A DNA stretch of 64,000 nt from Streptomyces natalensis ATCC 27448 (GCF_000935125.1 NZ_JRKI01000027.1:124001-188000), one strand, 5' to 3'; counted from the stretch's first letter, positions 27,907 to 37,342 are shown. Made by a program: numbers and translations. Notes: generated from the letters alone by a model not told the origin.

Positions 27907-27999
27907 ATGAACGCCCAGCTCGACGACGTCCGCGGCCTCCGTAGGGAGAGCGCTAAGGCGAGCAAGAAGAAGAACGATGAGGAGGGCAACGGTGACTGA
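27907..27999 (+). CDS. 30-residue small ORF coupled to the SGNH esterase
   Basis: ATG at 27907, preceded closely by GAGG, encodes 30 residues beginning MNAQLDDVRGLRRESAKASK and continuing KKNDEEGNGD. Its TGA (27997-27999) overlaps the esterase's GTG start at 27992, so reading through it would bring ribosomes to that start. Composition is charged and unstructured. It could be a leader peptide or a genuine microprotein; the evidence is only the ORF and its overlap. Confidence 0.4.
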   Translation: MNAQLDDVRGLRRESAKASKKKNDEEGNGD

Positions 28000-29158
28000 C
28001 TGGATCACCACACCCGTCGAGCCCCGCCTCCTGCGCGGCGCCCTCGATGTGGAACGCACCGAGCACGGCGTACTGCCCCACCGGCTGCCCGCCTGGGCCC
28101 GGAAGCAGTTCGCGGATCCGTATCTGGCCATGGTCGAGACACAGCCCTCGGGCGTGCGGCTGGCGTTCCGTACCCGGGCCACCGCCATCGAGCTGGACGT
28201 ACTCCCCACCAAGACGGTCTACCAGGGCGCTCCGGTCCCCCCTGACGGCGTATACGACCTGGTCGTCGACGGGCAGCTCATCGGCCGGGCCAGTGTGCCC
28301 GGAGGCAACACGCACACCATCGATATGGCCACCTGGTCCGCGGTCACCCGGCCCGGCCCGGCCGGCACCGCCCGGTTCGCCGGGTTGCCCACCAGTGTGA
28401 AGGACATCGAGATCTGGCTGCCGCAGACGGAGATCACCGAGCTGATCGCGCTGCGCACCGACGCTCCGGTGGAGACCGCGCCGCACCACGGCCGCAGGGT
28501 GTGGCTGCACCACGGCAGTTCGATCAGCCATGGCTCCACGGCCGAGAGCCCGACCGCGACCTGGCCGGCGCTGGCCGCCACCCGGGGCGGCGTCGAGCTG
28601 GTCAATCTGGGATTCGGCGGCAACGCCCTGCTGGACCCGTTCACCGCACGCGCCATGCGGGACACCCCCGCCGACCTGATCAGCCTCAAGGTCGGTATCA
28701 ACCTGGCCAATGCCGATCTGATGCGCCTGCGCGGCTTCTCCCCGGCGGTCCACGGCTTCCTCGACACCCTCCGCGAGGGTCACCCGACCACGCCGTTGCT
28801 GGTCATCTCCCCCGTCCTCTGCCCCATCCAAGAGGACACCCCGGGCCCCGTGGCACCGGACTTCGACGCCCCGAAGCCGCGCTTCCGGGCCCTTGGCGAC
28901 CCATCCGACCGCTCCAGCGGACGGCTGACGCTCACCATCATCCGGGACGAGCTGTCCCGCATCACCGCACAACGCTCGGCCGACGACCCGAACCTCCACT
29001 ATCTCGACGGCCGCTCCCTCTACGGCGAACCGGACTTCGCCGAACTGCCCCTCCCCGACCAACTCCACCCGGATCCCGCCGGCCACCGCCGTATGGGCGA
29101 ACGCTTCGCCGACTGGGCCTTCGGGGACGGCGGACCGTTCGCCGTGGGCGGCGGCTGA
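27992..29158 (+). CDS. SGNH/GDSL-type esterase with N-terminal beta domain
   Basis: 388 residues from the GTG at 27992, set by GGAGGG five bases upstream. Residues 1-165 form a beta-rich domain like that in two-domain carbohydrate esterases. The SGNH hydrolase follows: block I VWLHHGSSISHGS (~170), block II NLGFGGNALLDP, and block V DQLHPDPAGHRRMGERF (Asp and His, ~360). The usual GDS is HGSS here, as in this subgroup. Probably removes acetyl or acyl groups from saccharides or lipids; no signal peptide is visible. Followed by a hairpin at 29165-29182. Confidence 0.85.
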   Translation: MTDWITTPVEPRLLRGALDVERTEHGVLPHRLPAWARKQFADPYLAMVETQPSGVRLAFRTRATAIELDVLPTKTVYQGAPVPPDGVYDLVVDGQLIGRASVPGGNTHTIDMATWSAVTRPGPAGTARFAGLPTSVKDIEIWLPQTEITELIALRTDAPVETAPHHGRRVWLHHGSSISHGSTAESPTATWPALAATRGGVELVNLGFGGNALLDPFTARAMRDTPADLISLKVGINLANADLMRLRGFSPAVHGFLDTLREGHPTTPLLVISPVLCPIQEDTPGPVAPDFDAPKPRFRALGDPSDRSSGRLTLTIIRDELSRITAQRSADDPNLHYLDGRSLYGEPDFAELPLPDQLHPDPAGHRRMGERFADWAFGDGGPFAVGGG

Positions 29159-29164
29159 GCGGCG

Positions 29165-29182
29165 GCTGAGCGGTGGCTCAGC
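29165..29182 (+). terminator. Hairpin downstream of SGNH esterase
   Basis: GCTGAGC (29165-29171), loop GGTG, GCTCAGC (29176-29182): a perfect 7-bp stem seven bases after the esterase stop. There is no U-tract, as usual for Streptomyces terminators. The rest of the 29183-29403 gap holds the promoter region of the FMN reductase and nothing else I can support. Confidence 0.5.
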
Positions 29183-29403
29183 GACGCGCCGACCCGGCGA
29201 AGCGCGGGTGACCCGCCCTGAACCTTTCCGACGCGGTCCCGGCGAAGGCCGAGCCCAGCAGCGCCAGTTGCTGCGTCGCGAAGCGCCTGAGCCGGAGTCC
29301 GGTACGCGCCTGGCGCGCTGCTCCCCGGCTTGTCGCGCCTGCCCCTATACGCTGCTGGCCGGAACGGCCGCCGGGGCGCGGCGCCTGCCGGAAGGACGTC
29401 ATC

Positions 29404-30063
29404 ATGGCCACGGATGCCCACCTCAGCCCGCTGCGCGTGCTTGTTCTCGGTGCTTCGCTGCGGTCCGGTTCGACCAATTCCCGTCTGGCCGCCCTCGTCG
29501 GCCGCATGATGGGCGAGGCCGGGGCCGACGTCGATCTGGCCGCGATGCGGGACTTCGACATGCCGCTGTACGACGGCGATCTGGAGGCCGCGAACGGGGT
29601 GCCGGACGGCGCGCTGGCGCTGCGCGACCGGCTCGAACGGTCTGACGCCTTCGTCCTGTCCTCCCCCGAGTACAACGCCTCCGTACCGGGCGTGGTGAAG
29701 AACGCGATCGACTGGGTCTCGCGCGTCCGGCCGCAGCCGTTCAAGACCAAACATGCCCTGCTGCTCTCCGCCTCGCCGTCCCTGGTCGGCGGCAACCGGG
29801 GGCTGTGGGCGCTGCGGGTCCCGCTGGAGCACCTCGGCACCCGTGTCTACCCCGATATGTTCAGCCTCGCCGCGGCCCACAAGGGTTTCACCGACGACGG
29901 GCAGCTGGCCGATTCCGGGCTGCATCAGCGTCTGGGGGAGACGGTCTCGGCCTTTCTGAGCCTGGTCGAGGCTGACGCCCGGTACGTGTGTCTGCAACGC
30001 CGGTGGTACGAGTTCCTGGGCGACCGTACGGAAGCGTCGGTGACGCAGCGGGCGGAGGACTGA
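29404..30063 (+). CDS. NADPH-dependent FMN reductase
   Basis: 219 residues. The flavodoxin-like fold shows the phosphate loop GASLRSGSTNSRLAAL (residues 16-31) and the flavin-contact motif SSPEYNASVPGVVKNAIDW (~88-106), typical of the ChrR/ArsH/SsuE group that reduces FMN or quinones with NADPH. GGAAGGA precedes the ATG by seven bases. It could supply reduced FMN to a monooxygenase; the LLM monooxygenase remnant just downstream hints at a former partner. Confidence 0.88.
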   Translation: MATDAHLSPLRVLVLGASLRSGSTNSRLAALVGRMMGEAGADVDLAAMRDFDMPLYDGDLEAANGVPDGALALRDRLERSDAFVLSSPEYNASVPGVVKNAIDWVSRVRPQPFKTKHALLLSASPSLVGGNRGLWALRVPLEHLGTRVYPDMFSLAAAHKGFTDDGQLADSGLHQRLGETVSAFLSLVEADARYVCLQRRWYEFLGDRTEASVTQRAED

Positions 30064-30065
30064 GC

Positions 30066-30240
30066 CGGATCGCGTCGAAGCGGGTGAGCTCCCCTGTGAA
30101 GGAGGCCGGGTCCTCGGCCCAGAGGGCGCGCATCGCGGCAAGGTACTCGTCGGTGCACCGCCCGCGCCCGGCGAAGGGGACTCCGAGCGCTGCGAACTCC
30201 TCGGCAAGTCGTCCGGACGAGCGGGACCACCCGCCCCGGT
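30066..30240 (-). pseudogene. Fragment of a luciferase-like (F420/FMN) monooxygenase
   Basis: On the minus strand, an internal piece reads LAEEFAALGVPFAGRGRCTD then EYLAAMRALWAEDPASFTGE and LTRFDAIRLS. This matches the conserved middle of F420-dependent LLM oxidoreductases (W-L-x-EEF-x-ALG-V-P-F-x-x-RG...E-x-L-x-A-x-x-x-LW). No start, no remaining N- or C-terminal domain. A fossil next to the FMN reductase. The 30241-30434 part of the gap shows only the promoter region of the downstream gene. Confidence 0.6.
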
Positions 30241-30434
30241 CCGCCCCGGCGTGCGCCGCAGAAGACTCCGGGGTCGGCGGTGACACTGACGGCGTGCCGT
30301 GAAGGGGTGGCGGCTGAGGCGTACGGGGGACCCGGGGCCGTGCATTGCGCGGATGCCGTGGTGCGGCGCAGTACGTTCGGGAGGCGGCGCACAGCGGTAC
30401 GTACGCGAGGAACGACACGATCGGCGGGGTGCGC

Positions 30435-32069
30435 ATGTCCTCATCCGTCATGCCACACAGGGGTCGGCGGCGTTTCGGCCGACGGCGCGTTCTCGGCGGC
30501 CTGGGGCTGGTGCTGGCCGTCGGTGCGGTCGTGGCCGGTCTCGTCCAGGCGACGCCGTCACCCTCGCCCTCGCCCTCGCCGCATCGGCTGGATCCGCGGA
30601 TCGCCGCGATCATGCGGAAGCCGACGTACGGGCACGCCCAGTGGGGGCTGTTCCAACAGAATCCGGGCAGTGGTGAGGTGGTGCAGTCGCGCTACCCCGA
30701 CCAGTTCTTCATCCCCGGGTCCTCGGCCAAACTCTTCAGCGTCAGCGGCACGTGGCACAGCCTCGGCAGCGACTACCGGTTCATCACGCCTGTTCATGCC
30801 GTCGGGCATCGCAGTGGACCCACGCTGAACGGCGATCTGGATCTCGTCGCGCAAGGGGATCTGACGCTCGGCGGCCGTACCCGCAGGGACGGTACGGTCG
30901 CGTTCACCAACGTCGACCACACCTACGCCAATGACTTCCCGGGAGCCACGCTCACCGCGCAAGACCCGCTGGCCGGAATCGACCAGCTGGCGCGGCAGGT
31001 GCGGGACGCGGGCATCACACGGGTCGAGGGGGATGTGGTCGTCGATGCGCGGCTGTTCCGACCCGATTCGACGCTGCGCCCGACCCCCAAACCGTTGATC
31101 ATCAATGACAACCTCATCGATCTGCTGACGTCACCCGGCGCCGGTCCGGGCTCACCGGCGCGCCTGGAGTGGCGCCCGAAGGTGGCGCCCTACCGCGTCA
31201 CCTCCACCGTCCGCACCGTCGCGGCCGGCCGGCCCACGAGTATCCACGTCAACGCCTCCCCGGACGGCACCCGCATCCGGCTGTCCGGCACCATCGCCGC
31301 CGGCTCCGCACCCGCCCTGCGGGTGGCTCCGGTCAAGGACCCCAACGCCTTTGGACGCACCGCGCTCATCGAGGCGCTGAAGCGGGTCGGGGTGGAGGTG
31401 CGCGCGGGTGCCACCGGCCCCAATCCGGACTACCGGCTGCCGGCCTCCTACCGGGGCGCCCCGGCGGTGGCCCGGTATTCCTCCCCGACGTATGCACAGT
31501 ACGCCCAGCTCATTTTCAAGGTGAGCCATAACCTCGGAGCGAACCTCGGCATCTGTTTGATGGCGACGCGCACGGGAAGTTCCAACTGCCAGGACGGATT
31601 CCCCGTCCTCGCGCAGTTCCTGGACGATGCAAAGGTCGATCGCCAAGCGGTGCAGCTCGCCGACGGGCGCGGAGGAAATCCGGTCGACCGGACCACCCCG
31701 CGGGCCCTGGCGCAGATGCTGACGTACTGGCAGCACACTTCCCAGGCAGAACGCTTTCGCAGGTCACTGCCGATTCTGGGGGTGGACGGGACCTTGGCGG
31801 GCGCCTGCCGCGACTGCCCGTCGCGGGGGAAGGTCTTCGCCAAGACCGGCACCGTGGCGGGCGGCGATGCACTCAACGACCGGCTGGCCGTGGGCGCCGA
31901 GACCGCGGCCGGTTATCTGGAAACGCATAAGGGGCATTTCGATGTGTTCTTCGTCGGAGTGAATGGGGCGTCGACGTCGGGTGCCGATGTCAGTGGGGTG
32001 TTGGAGATGGGGAATGACGTGGCGGATATTGCCGCACGTCTTCAGCAGGATGCGGCCGGGCGGGGCTGA
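30435..32069 (+). CDS. dacB: D-alanyl-D-alanine carboxypeptidase/endopeptidase, PBP4 (S13) type
   Basis: 544 residues from the ATG at 30435. The N-terminus has an Arg-rich stretch and a signal helix (LGGLGLVLAVGAVVAGLVQA), then SPSPSPS. Penicillin-binding motifs: S-x-x-K in IPGSSAKLFS (~95), S-x-N in VSHNLGANLG (~360), K-T-G in VFAKTGTVAGGDALN (~475). This S13 layout, with a large insertion between the first two motifs, is that of PBP4/DacB, which trims stem peptides and cross-links of peptidoglycan outside the membrane. The symbol is by family, not by proven orthology. Confidence 0.9.
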   Translation: MSSSVMPHRGRRRFGRRRVLGGLGLVLAVGAVVAGLVQATPSPSPSPSPHRLDPRIAAIMRKPTYGHAQWGLFQQNPGSGEVVQSRYPDQFFIPGSSAKLFSVSGTWHSLGSDYRFITPVHAVGHRSGPTLNGDLDLVAQGDLTLGGRTRRDGTVAFTNVDHTYANDFPGATLTAQDPLAGIDQLARQVRDAGITRVEGDVVVDARLFRPDSTLRPTPKPLIINDNLIDLLTSPGAGPGSPARLEWRPKVAPYRVTSTVRTVAAGRPTSIHVNASPDGTRIRLSGTIAAGSAPALRVAPVKDPNAFGRTALIEALKRVGVEVRAGATGPNPDYRLPASYRGAPAVARYSSPTYAQYAQLIFKVSHNLGANLGICLMATRTGSSNCQDGFPVLAQFLDDAKVDRQAVQLADGRGGNPVDRTTPRALAQMLTYWQHTSQAERFRRSLPILGVDGTLAGACRDCPSRGKVFAKTGTVAGGDALNDRLAVGAETAAGYLETHKGHFDVFFVGVNGASTSGADVSGVLEMGNDVADIAARLQQDAAGRG

Positions 32070-32143
32070 GCGCCGCGTCGGGTGAGGCGTTGCTGATGGG
32101 GGCGTGACGGCCTGCACGGTGGACTGCATGGTGGGCTTCCTTG

Positions 32144-34567
32144 TCAGCTGGGCGGCTCCGACGGCCCCGTGCCTGCCCGGGCTATGAGTTCCTCCGCGGT
32201 GATGAGTTCCTCCGCGGTGCGGACGATACGTTCCAGGAGCTTTTCGTCGTACGGCAGAAAGGGCAGGGGGCGGGCCGTGCGGCCTTCGGGCACGGTGATG
32301 TCGACCGGATCGCCGTCGCGGGTGACGCGGCCGGTGGCGAGGTGGATGGCGTAGCCGTCCAGGCGGAGGTGGCGGGCGCCGAACTCCACGCGGCCGGAGG
32401 AATGGTGGCCGGCGAAGATACGGTGCAGTGCCTCGCGGCGCAGCTGGGCGCTCTGGCCCAGCGGGAGGGAATGAAGACGGTCGAGTTCCTGCCATGCGTC
32501 ACGGTCGAGGGCGGAGCGACCACTGAGGTGAGTGTCGGTGGCGCTGTCGGTGTCGGTGTCGGTGTCGGTGTCAGTGTCGCTGTCGGTGTTGTGCCAGGCG
32601 TAGCTGGATGCGCTGACGAGGAGGTCGACCGCGCGCAGGATCTCGGAGCGCTTTACGGGATCGAGCCCGCGCAAAGGCTGTGCGCCTCCCCCGGCACGAA
32701 CGAGACGTACATCCTGTGTCCCGGCCCATCCGCTCGCTCCGGGGTAGAGCTTCGCGGCAAGACCGAAGTAGGCGGTCACCTCCGGGAGGGAAAGGGCAAG
32801 CTCGTCCTCGTCGATGCGCCAGCCCTGACGTGCGGCCAATCCCAGGACCGTCTCGATACGCACCACGTGGCCACGGAACATGTCCGTTGAGTGAGTCGAG
32901 TGTGAGGGTGCCCCCTCGGAAAGATCCACAAGGTTCAGGGCGTCTGGGAGGTCTGGAAGGTAATGCTCCCGAAAAGCCTGCCGGAAGGGCTGGCGCAGCC
33001 GGAGGTCGGCGATCCGGTCGCGCCAGAGGCGGCGTTCGGTGTCGGTGGCGCGGGCAGGGTGCCAGAGGCGGACGGCGGCCGACGGGGATGGCTCGGGATC
33101 AAGGGCACCGTCGACTTGGGGCAACGTCGCTCGCCAGTCTCCGGCGGCGTACTCGATCTCCCAGATCAGGCGGCTGACGGCCCCACGCGCCACCGGATGC
33201 GTGGCCAGGGCATCGCGCCAGCGGTCGAAGCGGTAGACGCTCCCTGCCTGATAGCCGCCTTCGAGCCCGCGAAGCAGGGCGCGTATCTGGGTGCGGGTCG
33301 TACGCAGCACCTCGCGGGCCGCGGTGACGTCCTCCGGATGGTCGCGTCGGGCCGCGGCCGGGAGTGACCGCAGGGGACGGCCGTCGGCGCATTCCCAGGC
33401 CAGGGTGGGTTCGGGGGCGGCGGTGAGGACGGCGGTGCAGTAGCCGCAAGGGATTCTTTGGGTGCCGTCGGGGCCGTAGCCGAGGTCGGGAAGGCGGAGC
33501 AGGGTCCCGGAGCGTTGGGCGAGATTGCGTTCGGCGCGGGGCAGCAGGCGGTCGATTTTCTTGCGGACGCCGGCGTGGCGGACGACGCGGTGCGCTTCAC
33601 GGAGCGCGGCGACGGATTCGGGGGTCGGGTAGGTCTCGACAGCCTGGGCGAGGACTATGCAGGCGCCCTGAGACGGGAGCGTCCGCGCCGCGGTCGGTGC
33701 CACGGCGAGCTGGGGCAACAACATGGACAGCACCTCCCCGGCCCAGGGTTCATCGCGACGCAGGGCCAGCCGGGCGGCGCGGCGGAGGGTCTCCGTATCG
33801 GCGGGGGTGAACGCCTTGTCAGCGGCGTACGGGACTTGGCCGGTGTGGATGGCGGCCAGGTGGTCGGCCGCGGAGTGGAGCGTACGGCGGGCGAGTTCGA
33901 TGAAAGGCGGGGAGGGGGTGTATTCCGCGAGCCGATCCGTGAGCGGCGGCCAGGCGTCCGTCAGGGAGGGGTATCTGCAATCCTCGGCGATCCAGGCCCG
34001 TTCCCGGGCATCGGTCGTGAGCATCACGTCGAGTTCGGCGAGCCGGAGCGGGCTGTTTCCGCATTCCGTGCGCAGGCGGGCGACGAGCTCCGTTTCGACG
34101 GCCGGACCGGCCACCGCTGCCACGGCCAAGGCAGCACCGGCAATCTGGTCTCCCGTCACCGCCTCCGTCGCCGTCGCCGCCGACACGAGGGCGGCGGCGG
34201 ACGCCCCCAGGGCGGACCCGTCCCCTTCCTCGAGGCCCGTATCGGTGCAGCGCAGAAGCGCACCGGCCGCGTAGCAGACGTCGGTGGGCTTCGGTGCTAT
34301 AGCGAGCGCCGCGTAGAAGTCCACCAGAGTGGTTGCCGTGAACGCCGGCTGTGTCGTGGCCCGGGTGATGTCGCGGGCGGTCCGGCGCGCGTGCTCGTGG
34401 GCCTCCTCGTCGGCGAGCGTGCGGTACGCCGTCGGCAGCAGCGCGCCCAGCTCGATCGGGGTCAGCCGGGCGCGGGCGGCCCACATTCCATCTGACGCGC
34501 CCAGATCGGGCGGCGGACCGGTCATTGCGGCGGACAACCAAGCGGCGTTCGAGGAAAGTTCGTCCAT
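32144..34567 (-). CDS. DUF4132 (MolR-like) domain protein
   Basis: 807 residues from the ATG at 34567. The N-terminal two thirds look helical and repeat-like. The C-terminal part carries the DUF4132 core: VARGAVSRLIWEIEY, LRQPFRQAFREHYLPDLPD, VVRIETVLGLAARQGWRIDE, and the FGARHLRLDGYAIHLATGRV segment. Function of DUF4132 is unknown; E. coli MolR is the founding member. A run of Asp-Thr dipeptides (~8, DNA GTGTCG repeat around 32530-32590) interrupts the domain and may vary in length. Divergent from the nitrilase gene with 223 bases between. Confidence 0.85.
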   Translation of the reverse strand: MDELSSNAAWLSAAMTGPPPDLGASDGMWAARARLTPIELGALLPTAYRTLADEEAHEHARRTARDITRATTQPAFTATTLVDFYAALAIAPKPTDVCYAAGALLRCTDTGLEEGDGSALGASAAALVSAATATEAVTGDQIAGAALAVAAVAGPAVETELVARLRTECGNSPLRLAELDVMLTTDARERAWIAEDCRYPSLTDAWPPLTDRLAEYTPSPPFIELARRTLHSAADHLAAIHTGQVPYAADKAFTPADTETLRRAARLALRRDEPWAGEVLSMLLPQLAVAPTAARTLPSQGACIVLAQAVETYPTPESVAALREAHRVVRHAGVRKKIDRLLPRAERNLAQRSGTLLRLPDLGYGPDGTQRIPCGYCTAVLTAAPEPTLAWECADGRPLRSLPAAARRDHPEDVTAAREVLRTTRTQIRALLRGLEGGYQAGSVYRFDRWRDALATHPVARGAVSRLIWEIEYAAGDWRATLPQVDGALDPEPSPSAAVRLWHPARATDTERRLWRDRIADLRLRQPFRQAFREHYLPDLPDALNLVDLSEGAPSHSTHSTDMFRGHVVRIETVLGLAARQGWRIDEDELALSLPEVTAYFGLAAKLYPGASGWAGTQDVRLVRAGGGAQPLRGLDPVKRSEILRAVDLLVSASSYAWHNTDSDTDTDTDTDTDSATDTHLSGRSALDRDAWQELDRLHSLPLGQSAQLRREALHRIFAGHHSSGRVEFGARHLRLDGYAIHLATGRVTRDGDPVDITVPEGRTARPLPFLPYDEKLLERIVRTAEELITAEELIARAGTGPSEPPS

Positions 34568-34790
34568 GTCACGAACGGTAAGGGCAGGGTCTGACAATCG
34601 CCCTTCCGAGCGGAGAGGCCCGCGGCGCGGATCCTTTGCTGACACGCCGAGGAACACCCCAAGAGCCGCCGAATTCCCCGGCCGCATCGCAGACTCCGGG
34701 TCAGCGTCCGGAGCCACCGGGGAGAGACTCCGGAACACACCGGTGCACAGAAGAGTTGACGACGTGAAGTGCCACGAGAGAGGAAGCTGC

Positions 34791-35585
34791 ATGCGCATCG
34801 CCCTGTGTCAGATGACGGCGTCCGCCGACCCGAACAAGAACCTCGCAGCGGTACGGGAGCATGTGCGCCGCGCGGCGCAGGAGGATGCGCGGCTGGTGGT
34901 GTTCCCCGAAGCGGCCATGGCGCGGTTCGGAACTCCCCTCCGTCAGGTGGCCGAGCCTCTGGACGGCCCGTGGGCCGAGGGGGTGCGGGCGGCGGCCCGG
35001 GAGGCGGGCGTGACGGTTGTTGCGGGGATGTTCACCCCGGCCGACGAAGGCAAGGTGGCCAATACGCTGCTGGCCGTGGGGCCGGAGGTGGATGCGTCCT
35101 ACGACAAGATCCATCTGTACGACGCCTTCGGATTCCGGGAGTCCGACTCGGTCGCGGCAGGGTCACGGGTGGTGACGATCGACGTCGACGGAGTCCGCAT
35201 CGGCCTGGCCACCTGTTACGACCTGCGTTTCCCCGAGTTGTTCCGGGCGCATGCGGACGCGGGGGCGGCGCTCTGCGTCCTCTCCGCCGCGTGGGGTGCC
35301 GGTCCCGGTAAGCGTGAGCAGTGGGACCTCCTGGTGCGGGCCCGCGCCTTGGACGCAACGGTCTGGCTGGCCGCCGTCGACGCAGCGGCCCCGGACCCGC
35401 AGGCCGATCCGGAGCTGCCCACCCCCGCGCCGACGGGTGTCGGACACAGCGCCCTGCTCGGTCCCGACGGAACCGTACGGGCCCGGTTGGGAGCCGTACC
35501 GGATCTGCTCATCGCCGATGTGGACGTCGAGGAGACCGAGCGGGTGCGTCGTGCGGTGGCCGTACTGGACAACCGACGGTTGTGA
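34791..35585 (+). CDS. Carbon-nitrogen hydrolase (nitrilase superfamily amidohydrolase)
   Basis: 264 residues from the ATG at 34791, after AGAGAGGAAG; the frame extends upstream without homology. The catalytic triad is visible: Glu in VVFPEAAMARFG (~42), Lys in YDKIHLYDAFGF (~107) and Cys in ATCYDLRFPELFR (~144). It matches the Nit/omega-amidase branch, which hydrolyses linear amides such as deaminated glutathione or alpha-ketoglutaramate. Exact substrate unknown. Convergent with the GntR regulator. Confidence 0.9.
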   Translation: MRIALCQMTASADPNKNLAAVREHVRRAAQEDARLVVFPEAAMARFGTPLRQVAEPLDGPWAEGVRAAAREAGVTVVAGMFTPADEGKVANTLLAVGPEVDASYDKIHLYDAFGFRESDSVAAGSRVVTIDVDGVRIGLATCYDLRFPELFRAHADAGAALCVLSAAWGAGPGKREQWDLLVRARALDATVWLAAVDAAAPDPQADPELPTPAPTGVGHSALLGPDGTVRARLGAVPDLLIADVDVEETERVRRAVAVLDNRRL

Positions 35586-35691
35586 CCGCCCTGCGATCGG
35601 CGGCCGTGTCACCGGCGGCCCGCGCCGGACACGGTCGGCGGCGACGACGCATACGGCCCGATGTAACGGACGGACGTGACGGCAGGCGCCC

Positions 35692-36384
35692 CTACGCCGC
35701 AAGCAAAATATGCTGCGTCGCCCGGAGATGACGGTCGATCGCCGTACAGGCGGCCGCGGCATCACCGGCCACCAGGCCGTCGAGGATCTGCCGGTGTTCG
35801 GCGAGCACCTCGTCCTGGCGTCGGCCCGTGCGGTACGGCGTGATGATGCCGACCCGGCTCTGGCGGCTGCGCAGCGCGTCGTACTGACGGCTCATCAGGG
35901 TGTTGCCGACGGCGGCTACGAGCGCGGCATGGAAGCGGTGGTCCGCGGCGATGAATTCCTTGGTGGTGTGCTCGCCGCGGAGCGATTCCTGGTGGGCGAG
36001 GAGATCGGTCATTTCCGTTACCGGGACGATGCCGTGCGCCGTGGTGGTCTCGGCGGCGAAGCGTTCGATCAGTCCGCGCATCTCCATCAGCTCACGGATA
36101 TCGCGCCCGGACAGCGGCGCGATATGGGCTCCCCGCTTGGGCACCAGCCGTACGAGGTCCTCGGCGGCGAGCAGGAGCAGGGCTTCGCGGATCGGGGTGC
36201 GGGAGATGCCGATACGGTCGGCGAGGTCCTGCTCGGACAGGAAGCGGTCCTGCATGTCGGGGTCTGTCAGGACGCTGCCCTTGAGATAGGCGTACGCCTT
36301 CTCACGGCCTGACTGCATCGTTGGACCTGACTGCTTCTCTGGCCCCTGCTGCACCGCTGGCCCCGACTGCATCGTGCTTTCCAT
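35692..36384 (-). CDS. GntR-family transcriptional regulator (FadR/FCD subfamily)
   Basis: 230 residues from the ATG at 36384, after GGGAAG. The N-terminal ~25 residues contain a short MQSGP repeat. A winged helix-turn-helix follows (REKAYAYLKGSVLTDP, FLSEQDLADRIGISRTPIRE ALLLL), then an all-helical FCD effector domain with metal-type histidines (DHRFHAALVAAVGN and HRQILDGLVAGD). It probably represses catabolic genes and itself; a palindromic site lies about 105 bases upstream. Effector unknown. Confidence 0.9.
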   Translation of the reverse strand: MESTMQSGPAVQQGPEKQSGPTMQSGREKAYAYLKGSVLTDPDMQDRFLSEQDLADRIGISRTPIREALLLLAAEDLVRLVPKRGAHIAPLSGRDIRELMEMRGLIERFAAETTTAHGIVPVTEMTDLLAHQESLRGEHTTKEFIAADHRFHAALVAAVGNTLMSRQYDALRSRQSRVGIITPYRTGRRQDEVLAEHRQILDGLVAGDAAAACTAIDRHLRATQHILLAA

Positions 36385-36487
36385 TGCGCTTCCCGCCGCT
36401 CCCCGCTGAGGTCCCCGTCGCGCTGTGCGGGTGGCCGTCGCGGGCACGGCATGGTGCACCGCGGGCTGCGCTTCCCGCCGCGATTTC

Positions 36488-36507
36488 TGCATGCATGTTG
36501 TATGCAG
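36488..36507. promoter_or_regulatory. Palindromic operator candidate upstream of the GntR gene
   Basis: TGCAT (36492-36496), GTTGT spacer and ATGCA (36502-36506) form an inverted repeat, within an AT-richer stretch, with further TGCAT-like copies on both sides. FadR-type regulators bind short palindromes of this length, so autoregulation is plausible. Inference only. Confidence 0.4.
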
Positions 36508-36592
36508 GTGGATGCAGAAGTTACCACGGTGAGCGGGGCGGCTGGGCCGCGGGTTCCTGCCCTCAACTCCCGGCCGTGCCTGGGCCCCTACC

Positions 36593-36622
36593 GGGGGCCG
36601 GCCCGCTGCGGGACCGGCCCCC
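36593..36622 (-). terminator. Strong GC hairpin downstream of the sortase gene
   Basis: GGGGGCCGG (36593-36601) pairs with CCGGCCCCC (36614-36622), extended by CCGC/GCGG with one bulge. It lies 28 bases past the sortase stop in its direction of transcription and has no U-tract. Confidence 0.6.
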
Positions 36623-36649
36623 GGGACCCGAAATAGCCCGGCTACTCAC

Positions 36650-37342
36650 TCATGCACGGCCCGACGACGCGAGGTGGGCGAACACCACGACGTTGTCCTC
36701 GTAATCCTTGGCGGCCCTGTTGTACGGACCGCCGCAGGTGATCACGCGCAGCTGGGCGTCCGGAGTGTCGGCGTAGACCTGGTCGTTGGGGAACTGTGCT
36801 TTGCTGAACGTCTCGACCGAGTCGACCTTGAAGGTCGCAACGACGCCGTCGGCCCGTGTGACCTTGATCGTACTGCTCTTCTTGAGCCTGCTGAGCAGCA
36901 TGAACACCGCCGGGCCGGTCTTGGTGTCGACATGGCCCGCGACGATCGATGCGCCGCGCTCGCCGGGAGTCGCCCCGCCCTTGAACCAGCCGACCAGGTT
37001 GTTGTTGTTACCGGGCGGGGCGTTGAGCTGACCGGCCGGGCCTATCTCCAAGGGAACGAAGGGCGCGTCGACGCCGATCTCCGGGATGGAGAGCCGTTTG
37101 GGCTCGGAGCGGGCCAGCGCCGGAACGGATGCGGGGAGGGAACGTATGCCGCCGGCCCGGGCGGTGGCGGCCACCGCGGGGCGGGACTGTGATGCGGGGT
37201 CCGCTGGTGCGCCTATGGAGTTGTAGACGAACAGGGTTCCCATGAGGAACGCCCCGGCAGGCCACATCAGCCGACGGCTGAGGGGTCCGGAACCGGGTGC
37301 GTTCCGGGGTGAGTTCGGCTGAGGCATCTGCTGGAAGGCCAT
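36650..37342 (-). CDS. Class F-like sortase
   Basis: 230 residues from the ATG at 37342 (an alternative at 37369 adds nine). A single N-terminal membrane helix (LMWPAGAFLMGTLFVYNS, ~20-37) is followed by a sortase domain: SIPEIGVDAPFVPLEIG, catalytic His in ASIVAGHVDTKTGPAVF, catalytic Cys in LRVITCGGPYNRAAKDYEDN and a following Asn/Asp region, with the TLXTC-like block reading VITCGG. It anchors surface proteins to peptidoglycan. The gene lies directly downstream of a repeat-rich protein with a C-terminal anchor, its likely substrate. Confidence 0.85.
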   Translation of the reverse strand: MAFQQMPQPNSPRNAPGSGPLSRRLMWPAGAFLMGTLFVYNSIGAPADPASQSRPAVAATARAGGIRSLPASVPALARSEPKRLSIPEIGVDAPFVPLEIGPAGQLNAPPGNNNNLVGWFKGGATPGERGASIVAGHVDTKTGPAVFMLLSRLKKSSTIKVTRADGVVATFKVDSVETFSKAQFPNDQVYADTPDAQLRVITCGGPYNRAAKDYEDNVVVFAHLASSGRA

